Below, piece by piece: positions 55,541 through 63,892 of a stretch of DNA of 64,000 nucleotides. Position 1 is the stretch's first letter. Each line of letters begins with the position of its first letter. Position numbers and translations under genes: made by a program. The notes beneath the pieces are model-generated. The model searched no databases. It was not told the origin of the DNA and saw nothing but the letters and a program-made list of their open reading frames with translations. Source of the stretch: Calothrix sp. NIES-3974 (GTDB taxonomy: Bacteria > Cyanobacteriota > Cyanobacteriia > Cyanobacteriales > Nostocaceae); the NCBI RefSeq assembly GCF_002368395.1, contig NZ_AP018254.1, forward strand, positions 62,001-126,000. Direction: 5' to 3'.

Positions 55541-55716
55541 AATTTATTCTTTCCTTATCTCCGATTTACCAACCACCAGGGCTGTTTACATTGCTACTAT
55601 ACTAACTCTAAATATTAACTAGTTAGGGGAAGAAGAGGGCAAGAGGATAGGTTAACAATATCTTGTGAGTATTCCAGTATTATTAATTATTTCCTTTTGC
55701 CTTCGACATAACTACC

Positions 55717-56385
55717 CTACTGACTATTCTCCAAGTTCTGTTTTAGGGTAGCCAATTCTTGGTCAATATTAGCACCTCCTTCGAGAGCAGCGATTTTTTC
55801 CTCTAATTCATCCTTCCCAGCTAGTTCTAAAACCTCATTTTTGGCTTCTAGTTGTAAGATTTTATCTTCCACTTTTGCAAATACACTAGTGGTAGTACTT
55901 TTACCGGAAATCTCATCGAGAAGTTCTTGCAAGCGTACGGAAGCCTCAGCCGACCGCAGTCGAGCAATATACATTTCTTTTTTAGTTTTAATTTCGGTAA
56001 TTTTTAACTCCAAGCCGCGCATATCTTTTTTTAGTTTAGCGATTACTTCCCGTTGTTGGGCAATTTCCGAGTTTAATGTGTTGGCGGTATCTTGGTAGGA
56101 TTTGCGTTTGGTAAGGGCTTCGCGGGCTAAAGGTTCATTTCCCTGTTGTATTGCCAATTGAGCGCGTTTGTACCATTCATCAGCCGTCATTTGGGCATTA
56201 GCGATTTGTCTTTCAGTGCGTTTGTGGGTAGCGATCGCACTGGCTATTCCCTGACGTAATTCTACCAGTCGATCTTGCATCTCCAGTAAGCTTTGTGCTA
56301 ATACTTTTTCCGGGTCTTCGGCTTGATTGGCAAAACTGTGCAAATTTGCCCGTACAACTCGATTAAATCGCTCAAATAATCCCAT
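55717..56385 (-). CDS. pspA: PspA-family membrane stress protein
   Basis: A 222-residue paralogue of the adjacent Vipp1, with the same N-terminal amphipathic helix (MGLFERFNRVVRANLHSFAN) and coiled coils, but it ends without the C-terminal linker and helix. This length fits PspA proper. It binds stressed membranes to limit ion leakage. The side-by-side pair is a known cyanobacterial arrangement, explained by gene duplication. Regulators PspB/C/F are not seen. Confidence 0.92.
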   Translation of the reverse strand: MGLFERFNRVVRANLHSFANQAEDPEKVLAQSLLEMQDRLVELRQGIASAIATHKRTERQIANAQMTADEWYKRAQLAIQQGNEPLAREALTKRKSYQDTANTLNSEIAQQREVIAKLKKDMRGLELKITEIKTKKEMYIARLRSAEASVRLQELLDEISGKSTTTSVFAKVEDKILQLEAKNEVLELAGKDELEEKIAALEGGANIDQELATLKQNLENSQ

Positions 56386-56487
56386 TTTACCAACTCCACA
56401 ATCTCACAAATCATTTTTCTAGCCAACACAGAACAGGCAATCAGTCTGTTCCACAACACCAGATTCTTGCTTCTGTGTATAGCATAA

Positions 56488-57816
56488 CTAGGGTTGATAG
56501 GGACGAACATCTAAACCTTTGGCTTTGAGCTCTGCTAGGAGTTTTTTCGCTCGTTCTTTGGTGGAAACTGCACCGACATGAATATATTTGCGATCGCGTG
56601 ACAAATAGGCATCGGGTACTATTTTTCGCGCATTGGCTAGGGCTGTTTCTCCCTGATTTTCGACGACAAATTGATACATTCCGTTGGGAGATGGTTTCAA
56701 GTCAGCGTCTGTGATGGGTTGGGGTTGGGGGGTGGGTTGAACCGTTGGTTGGGGAGGGGTGGGAGGTACTGGATTAATTGGCTGTGCTGGTGCAACTGGT
56801 TGGGTTACGGGGTTGGGTTGCTGGTTGACGACGGGTGGAGATGTTGGAGATGGTTTGGGGGTTAACCCCACGATGTCATTAGGGTTTTTGACTTCGGGAA
56901 ATTCGTCGTTTGCGAGGTTCGGATATTGGGGAACTGGGGTAAGTTGGGGTTCGACGGGGGCTGAATTTGCTCCGGAAGATGGGTTATTTTCGCTGCTGTT
57001 GGTTTGGTTCCGAGGAAATAGTTTACTAAAGTTAAGTTCGGGAATAAATTTAGGTTGAAATAATACCATTCCCAAAATAGCACTTGCTACGACCAGTAGG
57101 AGCATGGAGCCAATCCCTAGTGGGGATAGAAGACTATTATTTTTCTGATTTTGCTGGGAACTGCTTGGGGATTGAGGTTCTGATTCGGTCAAACTGCGCA
57201 ATAGTGCTTCTGATGATTCGAGGTAATCATCGGGTTCGGATGTTCCTGGGACGGCAAATTTTGTATCTTTTGAGGTGGAGTTATTGTTGGTTTTACTTAC
57301 TGGGACAATACCGGCTGAATTTAATTGGGTTTCCTGTGTCGGTGCTGTTGCCAAGTTTTGTGGTTCTAATTCTGGATTCAATTCTGCTGAAGGGAAGGAA
57401 TTAGTTTCTATATTTGGGTTCGTCTCGGTTTGCGGTGGTGTGGAAATATTCAGGTTAGTTCCCGGTATTTCTGTTGGTGGTAGTTTACTTTCCCGGTTTG
57501 AATCAATGGAAGAATTTTCGTTGACTTCTGTGAATGATGGGGGGGTAGGTAAATCTGTTGCTAATGCTTGACTCGTTGCAGCCTGATTTTCCGGATTAGC
57601 TGCTAAGTTAGGGTTATCGACTACAAATGATGGTGGATTCGCACCAAATACAGGTGTGCGCATCCCTTGAGGACGAGTTCGACGATAACGGGCTAATTCC
57701 TGGTCTAGTTGCACCTCCAAACTGGCTAAAGCTGCTGCTAATTGGGGTTTGATTGGGGATGGTTTACTTGGTTGGGATGGGTAAGAACCTGGATAGGTGA
57801 GAGGATTTTGACTCAT
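56488..57816 (-). CDS. Single-span protein with C-terminal SPOR-like domain
   Basis: A 442-residue protein. A short helical N-terminus (LAAALASLEVQLDQELARYRR) leads to a Pro/Ser/Thr/Asn-rich region (about 55-225). One membrane segment follows (about 232-252, GIGSMLLLVVASAILGMVLF). A second Pro-rich linker (about 270-375) ends in a C-terminal domain of about 70 residues (YQFVVENQGETALANARKIV...HVGAVSTKERAKKLLAELKAKG) that resembles SPOR peptidoglycan-binding modules. It probably spans the cell wall space from the plasma membrane. It lies upstream of pspA/vipp1 on the same strand and may be co-transcribed. Confidence 0.75.
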   Translation of the reverse strand: MSQNPLTYPGSYPSQPSKPSPIKPQLAAALASLEVQLDQELARYRRTRPQGMRTPVFGANPPSFVVDNPNLAANPENQAATSQALATDLPTPPSFTEVNENSSIDSNRESKLPPTEIPGTNLNISTPPQTETNPNIETNSFPSAELNPELEPQNLATAPTQETQLNSAGIVPVSKTNNNSTSKDTKFAVPGTSEPDDYLESSEALLRSLTESEPQSPSSSQQNQKNNSLLSPLGIGSMLLLVVASAILGMVLFQPKFIPELNFSKLFPRNQTNSSENNPSSGANSAPVEPQLTPVPQYPNLANDEFPEVKNPNDIVGLTPKPSPTSPPVVNQQPNPVTQPVAPAQPINPVPPTPPQPTVQPTPQPQPITDADLKPSPNGMYQFVVENQGETALANARKIVPDAYLSRDRKYIHVGAVSTKERAKKLLAELKAKGLDVRPYQP

Positions 57817-58025
57817 GGCTGGTGTGGGGTGGATTTTTTCACAAGTTGATTGTATCTAGGAGGAGGTGAATCGGGAGATGGCGATCGCAAACTCCCTCTT
57901 GAAAATAGAAAGTAGGGAGTAGAGATGACCCGTAGATGCGCGTAGCACACCTTCCCCCAAAGTTGGGTTTTCTGTGAATGAAAGGAAGATAAATTGTAAA
58001 TTATAAATATATCTATGGGTGAATA

Positions 58026-58655
58026 ATGTATCCAAAAAGCCGTATGTCTTGGCAGTCTGTTAATGATATTTTAGACAAGTTAGAAATTCAAGCCCAAATT
58101 CGTGCCCAACCTTTCCAACGAGTCTTAAGTGTATGGAATGATGTTGTTGGCCTACCTGCTGCTGTCCACTCCCGTCCAATTTCGATGCAACGTCAAGTCT
58201 TACGTGTTGCTACATCCAGCGCTGCTTTTGCTCAAAATTTGATGTTTCAACGCCAGAAAATTCTTCAGGGTTTAAATTCCCACCTTGACCAACCTTTGAT
58301 TGATCTGCGTTGTTCGACTGCGGGTTGGCATCTCTCTCTAACTCCTACTCAGGAGCTAAAACCGTCTTTGCAGGAACATCCTAGCTATATCTATAATAGC
58401 AATCACCTCACTGAACAAACTTCTTCCCCAAGTCATATTGGTGCTGGATTAACCTCCCAGGAATTAACTTTTCGAGAAAATGTAAATACCGCTTTTGCAT
58501 CCTGGGCACAAAAAATTAAAGCACGCAGTCACAATTTACCCCTTTGTCCCCAGTGTCAAGCTCCTACTCCCCCCGGAGAGTTACAGCGTTGGGGTGTGTG
58601 TTCTTTGTGTGTTGCCAAGCAGTTTACCAATAATTTGGGGAATCATAGGGAGTAG
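58026..58655 (+). CDS. DUF721 (DciA-like) protein with zinc ribbon
   Basis: The protein has 209 residues from ATG 58026; ATG 58044 (MSWQSVNDIL) is also possible. The N-terminal DUF721 domain reads WQSVNDILDKLEI, FQRVLSVWNDVVGLPAAVHSRPIS and VLRVATSSAAFAQNL. The C-terminus has CPQCQAP and CSLC, a small zinc-ribbon-like pair. DUF721 includes DciA, which loads the replicative helicase DnaB in many bacteria; cyanobacterial members are candidates for this role. The assignment as DciA is inference. ATG start, alone. Confidence 0.85.
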   Translation: MYPKSRMSWQSVNDILDKLEIQAQIRAQPFQRVLSVWNDVVGLPAAVHSRPISMQRQVLRVATSSAAFAQNLMFQRQKILQGLNSHLDQPLIDLRCSTAGWHLSLTPTQELKPSLQEHPSYIYNSNHLTEQTSSPSHIGAGLTSQELTFRENVNTAFASWAQKIKARSHNLPLCPQCQAPTPPGELQRWGVCSLCVAKQFTNNLGNHRE

Positions 58656-59332
58656 GGAGTGGGAAAACTACTTTTTACACCCATCTGTTTTTGGTGTCAC
58701 CATTACATATCGGCTACTCCCAACTCAGAGGCTAGTACAAGTTGGCGGAAACATCCAGACCATTCGTCTGGTAACTATGCTCTACGTAGTTATCCAGTGC
58801 GTGAGGTCTACCGTCTTCATTCACGAGGTGGTTCCCACGCGGAGTATGGGAACTAGGGAAATGGTCGGCATATTTACGCCGTGGGGTAATAGTTTGAGGG
58901 ATTTTTGATGCCGCAGGAGAAAGAAAGTAATTATCTTTCGACATCTCCATCACAATTATATGGTAGCTTCATTCCCCTTTTTGACTAGCACCTTGAAATT
59001 CCCAGATTTACCTCTGAGGATTGATTTAATATCACCAAAAATCTCCTATTCAAGACTTTTTGAATTTGCTAGCTATATCCATAGCTGTTTTTTTTTGATT
59101 GATCCCCATTACGTTTTTTTCTATAAAGGCATATATTACCAAATGTAAATTTTCTATTTACTTACAACTATAATGATTGAAAAATATGACACAAAGATAA
59201 AAAAAAACTAAAACTAAAAATAGTCCCCATAGGGCTAAAACATATATAAAATCTAGTTTTCTTTCAGAAACACCGTATTTATGTCTAGTTAGAAAATATA
59301 TAGATATCGGTTCTGCCAAAGCGGCAAAAAAC
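58656..59332. other. Spacer with scattered repeats
   Basis: CTAGTACAAGTTGGCGGAAA (from about 58732) with CATCCAGACC recurs in diverged form at about 61749 (CTAGTACAAGTTGGCGGAGA). The 59150-59300 part is very AT-rich. Short frames crossing it look random. Confidence 0.45.
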
Positions 59333-59635
59333 ATGAAAGAGATAAAACAATTAACTTCTGCTTGTAGATATTGTCGTTATTATCAGCCTGAAGGTCGTCG
59401 CGGAGGAACTTGTAATCGCCTAGGAGCACCAGTTCTTAGCCATTGGAAGGCTTGTAGTTTAGCCTTACCACCTTTTGCTCCTTCTTGGGAGAGTTTGGAA
59501 AATGCTTGGAACTTAACTGAATCAATTGAATTACTTCCTTTAGCTACGAATTTAGAAAAATCTCCGTCCAAACATCGGGAAAGCCCGAATCCACGTAGTT
59601 TAACAACCGTTGCATCAAATGCTTCGGTCAAATAG
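59333..59635 (+). CDS. Small cysteine-rich protein, hypothetical
   Basis: A 100-residue protein (ATG start, MKEIKQLTSACRYCRYYQPE). The first 45 residues hold four cysteines in the order C-x2-C, then GRRGGTCNRLGAPVLSHWKAC, the look of a small metal site or disulphide unit. WESLENAW follows, then a polar tail. I believe such proteins are widespread in cyanobacteria but cannot name this one. A strong terminator hairpin follows. Confidence 0.75.
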   Translation: MKEIKQLTSACRYCRYYQPEGRRGGTCNRLGAPVLSHWKACSLALPPFAPSWESLENAWNLTESIELLPLATNLEKSPSKHRESPNPRSLTTVASNASVK

Positions 59636-59675
59636 TGGTCAATAAAAAATGATGGACATATTATCTTTATAATCC

Positions 59676-59703
59676 AAAAAGCGGGCTTTTTGGCCCGCAC
59701 TAT
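59676..59703. terminator. GC-rich terminator hairpin
   Basis: GCGGGC (59681-59686) pairs with GCCCGC (59693-59698) around TTTTTG, with AAAAA before it. It lies 46 bases after the Cys-rich gene. The strand with the clear T-run is the minus one, but it can work as an end for the plus gene. Confidence 0.65.
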
Positions 59704-59943
59704 CATATTTCGACAAGCTCGGTACAAGACATCCAGCAAAATCAGTTTGACGAACCAATAATCACCTGCTTCTAATTCTGATTCTAGGTGAATGTTATTA
59801 ACTGGTTGCCATACCATTTAACCTCTTGCTGATGAATATCCAATCAGGACTTACGCAAGGACAACGTAAACACCGTCATTGAACCAGACGCGTAGCGGAT
59901 CGACCGTAGGGTCGTGTTTTTCAATCAACTCGAACCCATAAAT

Positions 59944-60294
59944 TCAAATCTTCTTCTCTAACAGCAGTTCAAACTCATGCTTGAGTGCGTGAATATCTGC
60001 TAAACGAGCAACAAGTAAGTTATCTTTCCCCGCATCCTCTAAGCGTAATTTCCAGTAGCGAATACTCTCGGAGTTGTTCATCCAAAAGTTGATGACTGTA
60101 TTCATGATTTCATCTTCATCCCATCCCCATTTACTAGGTATGGGTTCTAGATAGGCTAGTAATGCATCCAATGTACAAACGGGTGAACCGACGTATTCTA
60201 TTCCTGCTTTTTGATGATTTTGTTGATTTTTTAACTGATGATCAAAAAAATTTAGGACAGGAGAAATTCCGACAATATCAAATGTATAGTTCAT
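59944..60294 (-). CDS. Uncharacterised 116-residue protein behind CIRCE-like operators
   Basis: The protein has 116 residues from ATG 60294 (MNYTFDIVGISPVLNFFDHQ); ATG 60312 would add six. It has no membrane segment, signal peptide or familiar motif. A central acidic Trp-containing stretch (PSKWGWDEDEIMNTVINFW) and a C-terminal helix (ALKHEFELLLEKK) are visible. I do not recognise it. Its upstream region carries a TATAAT box (60419-60424, minus) and two tandem CIRCE-like inverted repeats. If these are functional it is under HrcA heat-shock control. No partner gene follows in an operon. Confidence 0.75.
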   Translation of the reverse strand: MNYTFDIVGISPVLNFFDHQLKNQQNHQKAGIEYVGSPVCTLDALLAYLEPIPSKWGWDEDEIMNTVINFWMNNSESIRYWKLRLEDAGKDNLLVARLADIHALKHEFELLLEKKI

Positions 60295-60418
60295 GTAATT
60301 TTCCTGGTTCAATTGAATATTCTGAATTTAATTGAAGTACGGCACAGGAATTTTGCACGGTGCTAATGTTGGCAAAAACACTGTCCGCAAAGGATTTGAT
60401 AAATTACTCATGACTATA

Positions 60419-60424
60419 ATTATA
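60419..60424 (-). promoter_or_regulatory. -10 box for the gene at 60294
   Basis: TATAAT on the minus strand is a perfect -10 hexamer. The expected -35 position (60442-60447) reads ATTAAA, a poor match, and runs into CIRCE-like operator 1. The leader would be about 115 bases. Confidence 0.5.
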
Positions 60425-60446
60425 GCTAAAAAAAAGCTAGTTTTAA

Positions 60447-60473
60447 TTAGCACTAAGCATGTTTAAGTGCTAA
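60447..60473 (-). promoter_or_regulatory. CIRCE-like operator 1 (HrcA site)
   Basis: TTAGCACTA-N9-AAGTGCTAA, 16 of 18 arm positions as in the CIRCE consensus TTAGCACTC-N9-GAGTGCTAA, with the exact 9-base spacer. It lies about 23 bases upstream of the TATAAT box on the minus strand, touching the expected -35 position. Confidence 0.75.
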
Positions 60474-60489
60474 AGTTAGAGGCTTTTAA

Positions 60490-60516
60490 TTAGCACTAAA
60501 TCTACGAGAGTGCTAA
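60490..60516 (-). promoter_or_regulatory. CIRCE-like operator 2 (HrcA site)
   Basis: TTAGCACTA-N9-GAGTGCTAA, 17 of 18 arm positions as in the consensus, with a 9-base spacer. Its centre is 43 bases from that of operator 1, about four helical turns. A further half-site (GGTGCTAA) lies near 60359-60366. Confidence 0.8.
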
Positions 60517-60658
60517 TAGTAATTAGTGGCTTAATCTGGTTTTTAAAAATAGTTATAGTCCGTGAAAAAAAGTCTTTTCGTGAGGGTAGGGAACAGGGAG
60601 AGACGCGAGAGACACGACATGTCGCGTCTGTACGGTTTTTTGTAATTCTGTACTAAAT

Positions 60659-61708
60659 TTAATGGGAATAGTTTTCGCAGAATTGTTTGAGGATGGTGAT
60701 ACAATTTGCGATCGCACCGATATGAGCAATTTCGTAACCGTGGGTGTTTTGGGTGGGGAAGGATAAACATGCTCCCCTCGCAACATGACCGAATTTCATG
60801 GCAATTGATGCATCACTACCAAATCCACTGAGGGTGGCTATTTGGATGGGTATTTGGACTTGTTGAGCGCTGTGACGTAGTTGATTTGTTAGGTTTTCAT
60901 CATAAATACCGTAGCCATCTTGAATTAACAACACCGGTTTATCTCCGTCTTCAATGGGGTATTCAGGGGAAAGGGGACAAATTTCTAAGGCGATTAAGCC
61001 ATCTAGACGTTGATTCTGGGTAAAATATAAGGCTCCAATTGCTCCTACTTCTTCTTTCGCGGAAGCAACTAAATATACATCGACAGTAGGATTTTTCAGG
61101 ATTTGGGCTAATGTCAGTAGTATGGCTAGGGAAGCCTTGTTATCAAGGGTGTAACTGGCAATGTAGTTATTTAAACGGATGGGACGTTTGCGATGTTTAC
61201 CCACTACTACCCTTGTACCCGGACGAATTCCAGCAGTTTCTAACTCCGCAGTGGAGGATTTGGTTTCGACCCAGGATGTTTCCCAACGCACGGGGGTATT
61301 TTCCTGTTGAGCTTTTTGGGGTGATTCGTGGGAAACGTGACGGGAACCAAAACTGAGGATACCAGAAATAGTGGTATTATCACCAAGTAAATCTACTACT
61401 CCTTCACCGTAAACCCACGGATAAGCTCCACCAAGACGACGTACTTCCACCCGACCGTTTTCACCAAGGGATTTGACGATTGCACCGATTTCGTCTTTAT
61501 GAGCGGTAATCGCAATCGGATTAGCAGTAGATTGACCAGGGATTTTCGCAATAATATTATCAGCGCGATCGCACCACGTTTCAACCCCTATTTTTCCCAA
61601 TTCCTCCAGCAAAAATTGATTAATTTCCCCTTCGACTCCACTAGGAGAATGGCACATCACAAGTTGTTCAATCAGGGTAAATAGGTTGTCGTAGCTGGGG
61701 TTAGTCAT
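60659..61708 (-). CDS. M42-family metallopeptidase
   Basis: A 349-residue M42 aminopeptidase/endoglucanase-type protein. Metal and catalytic sites are visible: ITAHKDEIG (His, Asp), YTLDNKASLAIL (bridging Asp), VASAKEEVGAIGA (catalytic Glu pair) and the C-terminal GRGACLSFPTQNTHGYE-like block (HVARGACLSFPTQNTHGYE) with the last His. The N-terminus LIEQLVMCHSPSGVEGEIN is typical. M42 enzymes form large tetrahedral complexes trimming peptides in the cytoplasm. ATG start, normal length. Confidence 0.95.
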   Translation of the reverse strand: MTNPSYDNLFTLIEQLVMCHSPSGVEGEINQFLLEELGKIGVETWCDRADNIIAKIPGQSTANPIAITAHKDEIGAIVKSLGENGRVEVRRLGGAYPWVYGEGVVDLLGDNTTISGILSFGSRHVSHESPQKAQQENTPVRWETSWVETKSSTAELETAGIRPGTRVVVGKHRKRPIRLNNYIASYTLDNKASLAILLTLAQILKNPTVDVYLVASAKEEVGAIGALYFTQNQRLDGLIALEICPLSPEYPIEDGDKPVLLIQDGYGIYDENLTNQLRHSAQQVQIPIQIATLSGFGSDASIAMKFGHVARGACLSFPTQNTHGYEIAHIGAIANCITILKQFCENYSH

Positions 61709-61918
61709 ATGATTTTAGATTTTAGATTTTAGATGTTAGATTTGCTCGCACTAGTACAAGTTGGCGGAGATATCCAAACCTTAAGTACACTTAATCTTGT
61801 CCAATAGTAAAAATTGGCACAATAGTTAGATCGAAAATAAATCTTTTTCGCTAACATACTATCTGAATTGTGATTGATAGTTAATTATTTCACATTTATT
61901 CAATTACCAAAAACCCAA

Positions 61919-62266
61919 ATGTTGGAAATTAAGTACAGAAAAATCTTTCCAATTTTTATGTTGGCTGGTTGTGCTGTTATCTTTTGGTCTGCCTTTGTGA
62001 GTGGGTTTAAACTGAGTACAGTTATGGGCTTGATTCTGTTACCAGTCAGTATTTTAATGTTAACCAAAAATATAATTATTATCAAAACAGATTGTATTGA
62101 AATGAAAAATTTATTGGGGATGACGTTAAAGAAATATCCCTATAAATCTGAGCAAGTTTCCATTCGGAACAATAATTTGTATATAGATAATCAAAAAGTT
62201 TTTTCAACTATTTGGGCCGGTATTAGTAGTAAGCAATTAAAAGCATTTTTTATCAGTCAGCAGTAA
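61919..62266 (+). CDS. Two-span membrane protein, hypothetical
   Basis: The protein has 115 residues from ATG 61919 (MLEIKYRKIFPIF); the frame upstream to 61874 lacks a better start. Two hydrophobic segments form a hairpin (about 9-27 and 34-52). The soluble C-terminal 60 residues (IEMKNLLGMTLKKYPYKSEQ, IRNNNLYIDNQKVFSTIWAG) alternate beta-type segments, somewhat like bacterial PH-type domains. No family is assigned. AT-rich, alone. Confidence 0.6.
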   Translation: MLEIKYRKIFPIFMLAGCAVIFWSAFVSGFKLSTVMGLILLPVSILMLTKNIIIIKTDCIEMKNLLGMTLKKYPYKSEQVSIRNNNLYIDNQKVFSTIWAGISSKQLKAFFISQQ

Positions 62267-62294
62267 CTCCAGGATTTTGGATTTTGGATTACCC

Positions 62295-62466
62295 TGAGAG
62301 GATGTTTGAAAAGTCGATTTTAATACTTGAATTATCGTTTTTAGGAGCAGGAAGAGACGCGACATGTCGCGTCTGTACGGGGGTAGAGACGACCCGACGG
62401 GTCGTCTCTACGCCGAATGAACGGTTGCGTTGCGGTTTTATGTTTAATTGCACCTACCTACTTATG
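62295..62466. repeat. Composite of family C and family B half-elements with two hairpins
   Basis: The left part (GAGAGGATGTTTGAAAAG...CGATTTTAATACTTG) equals the right half of the element at 20731, read in reverse. Then come two hairpins back to back: GAGACGCGACATGTCGCGTC and GTAGAGACGACCC / GACGGGTCGTCTCTAC. The right part (GCCGAATGAACGGTTGCG...CACCTACCTACTTAT) equals a family B half. Confidence 0.75.
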
Positions 62467-62593
62467 TATAGTCTGATAGTGGTCTGATGATAAGTTATGA
62501 GGGGTTTGTAGTAGTGGCTTTAGCAACGAAAAATTTTTCAGATAAAATAAGGCGCTAAAGTGCTACTACGTGCCTAATTAATGTGGTGGACTA

Positions 62594-63580
62594 CTAGCTA
62601 TTTTTTTGACGACGGAGACGTTCAAGCTCTTGTTGAAGTTGTTCGAGTTGACGGCGCAGTTGTTCGGCTTCTGTGGTTTCGCTAGTAGTTTGATTTGGGG
62701 TAGCTGCATCCACATCAACAGCTCCTTCGGAGGGCGATCGCATATAATCTCCACGACGAATGCGTTGATATTCCTCGCTTTTTTCCCATTCACGGATGTA
62801 ATGTACCCTTTCCACAGGGAAGGGATGACTCATCATTGCTCCCAGCACACCCGTATACATGAGGATTTTATAGATTTGATTCAAACCATCCGTATCCAGG
62901 GCTTGATAACTTTCCGATTGTTGGATAAATTCTCGCAGGTGAAATTCATGGGCATATTTGTGGCTTCCCCCCGTTAATTTCATCATTGTCGTCATCACGG
63001 GATTAATATCATCAACGACTAATAGCGCCGCGCGATCGCATGATAACTCAGCTTTGCGTCGCCATTCATAAAAAGCCAGTAGTAATCCCTGACTAACGAT
63101 ATTACCTAATCCCAGGGTGGCACGGGCAAAATCAGAAGCTATTTGTCGCGCCCAAATCGCCATTTGAATCAAAATTGTATGGCCACATTTGATGTGACCA
63201 AGTTCGTGGGCAAGGACAGCCCTAATTTCTGTTTCATCCAGTAAATCCAGCAATCCCGAATTAATCACAATATAGGGATTATCCTTACCCAGGGCGTAAC
63301 TATTAGCAACAGCATTTTGCTCCACAAATAAAGCTGGTTCCGGATAGATATCTAAATCGCGGACACACTCGCGGAACATGTGGTAAATAGTAGAATATTG
63401 ACGTGGCCCAACTTGGATGGTGTTTCCCATCAAATACACATATTGTGGGCGTTCGGCAAAAAATTCAATAAATTTACGAGCCAAAAAATCAAAGCCAGGT
63501 AGACTGCGCAGTGCTTGTTCTGCTTGCGTATCTAGGGGATGACGAAAGGCTTCGCTGGAAATTCCGGGGTAGGTAGCCAT
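62594..63580 (-). CDS. M48-family metalloprotease
   Basis: A 328-residue zinc protease. The active site is AVLAHELGHIKCGH (HExxH), with the third ligand in ELSCDRAALLV. YIVINSGLLDLLDETEIRAVL before it is typical of M48 (HtpX/Oma1-like). No clear membrane span is seen, unlike HtpX. The C-terminus (about 285-325) is a Gln/Leu/Arg coiled coil (LRRQLEQLQQELERLRRQ). The N-terminus MATYPGISSEAFRHPLD has no signal peptide. It probably acts in protein quality control in the cytoplasm. ATG start. Confidence 0.93.
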   Translation of the reverse strand: MATYPGISSEAFRHPLDTQAEQALRSLPGFDFLARKFIEFFAERPQYVYLMGNTIQVGPRQYSTIYHMFRECVRDLDIYPEPALFVEQNAVANSYALGKDNPYIVINSGLLDLLDETEIRAVLAHELGHIKCGHTILIQMAIWARQIASDFARATLGLGNIVSQGLLLAFYEWRRKAELSCDRAALLVVDDINPVMTTMMKLTGGSHKYAHEFHLREFIQQSESYQALDTDGLNQIYKILMYTGVLGAMMSHPFPVERVHYIREWEKSEEYQRIRRGDYMRSPSEGAVDVDAATPNQTTSETTEAEQLRRQLEQLQQELERLRRQKNS

Positions 63581-63892
63581 AGTTTTTTGTGATTGATTTC
63601 AAATTTGATGACGGGTTGGGAATTGGTTGGGATTGAGTTGATTCTGATAATCCTGATCAAACCAGGTTTTTCCATCCAAAATCGAATTCAGGGTATGGGT
63701 TAGGATGAAATGGTTTGGGTAATTTTCCTCAAGAGAATAACACCCTGACAAACAAGCCTATACGTGGTTAATATAACAACTGCCACCTAGCAACCGACAA
63801 CTGTCAACCCGAAAAGGACTTTGAAAACATCCAATTCAACCCTATGCCCAATCTTGACAAAACTAACTTTTTGATATCGGGATGAAACTTAC
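63581..63892. other. Spacer between divergent protease and helicase genes
   Basis: No gene is seen. Short repeat-like words (CCGACAACTGTCAACCCG) near 63795 recall spacer repeats elsewhere. It should hold promoters for both flanking genes. Confidence 0.4.

Noticed and set aside
59383-59817. 144-residue minus-strand frame over the Cys-rich gene
   Set aside because: It is antisense to a better-supported gene and crosses the GC-rich terminator.
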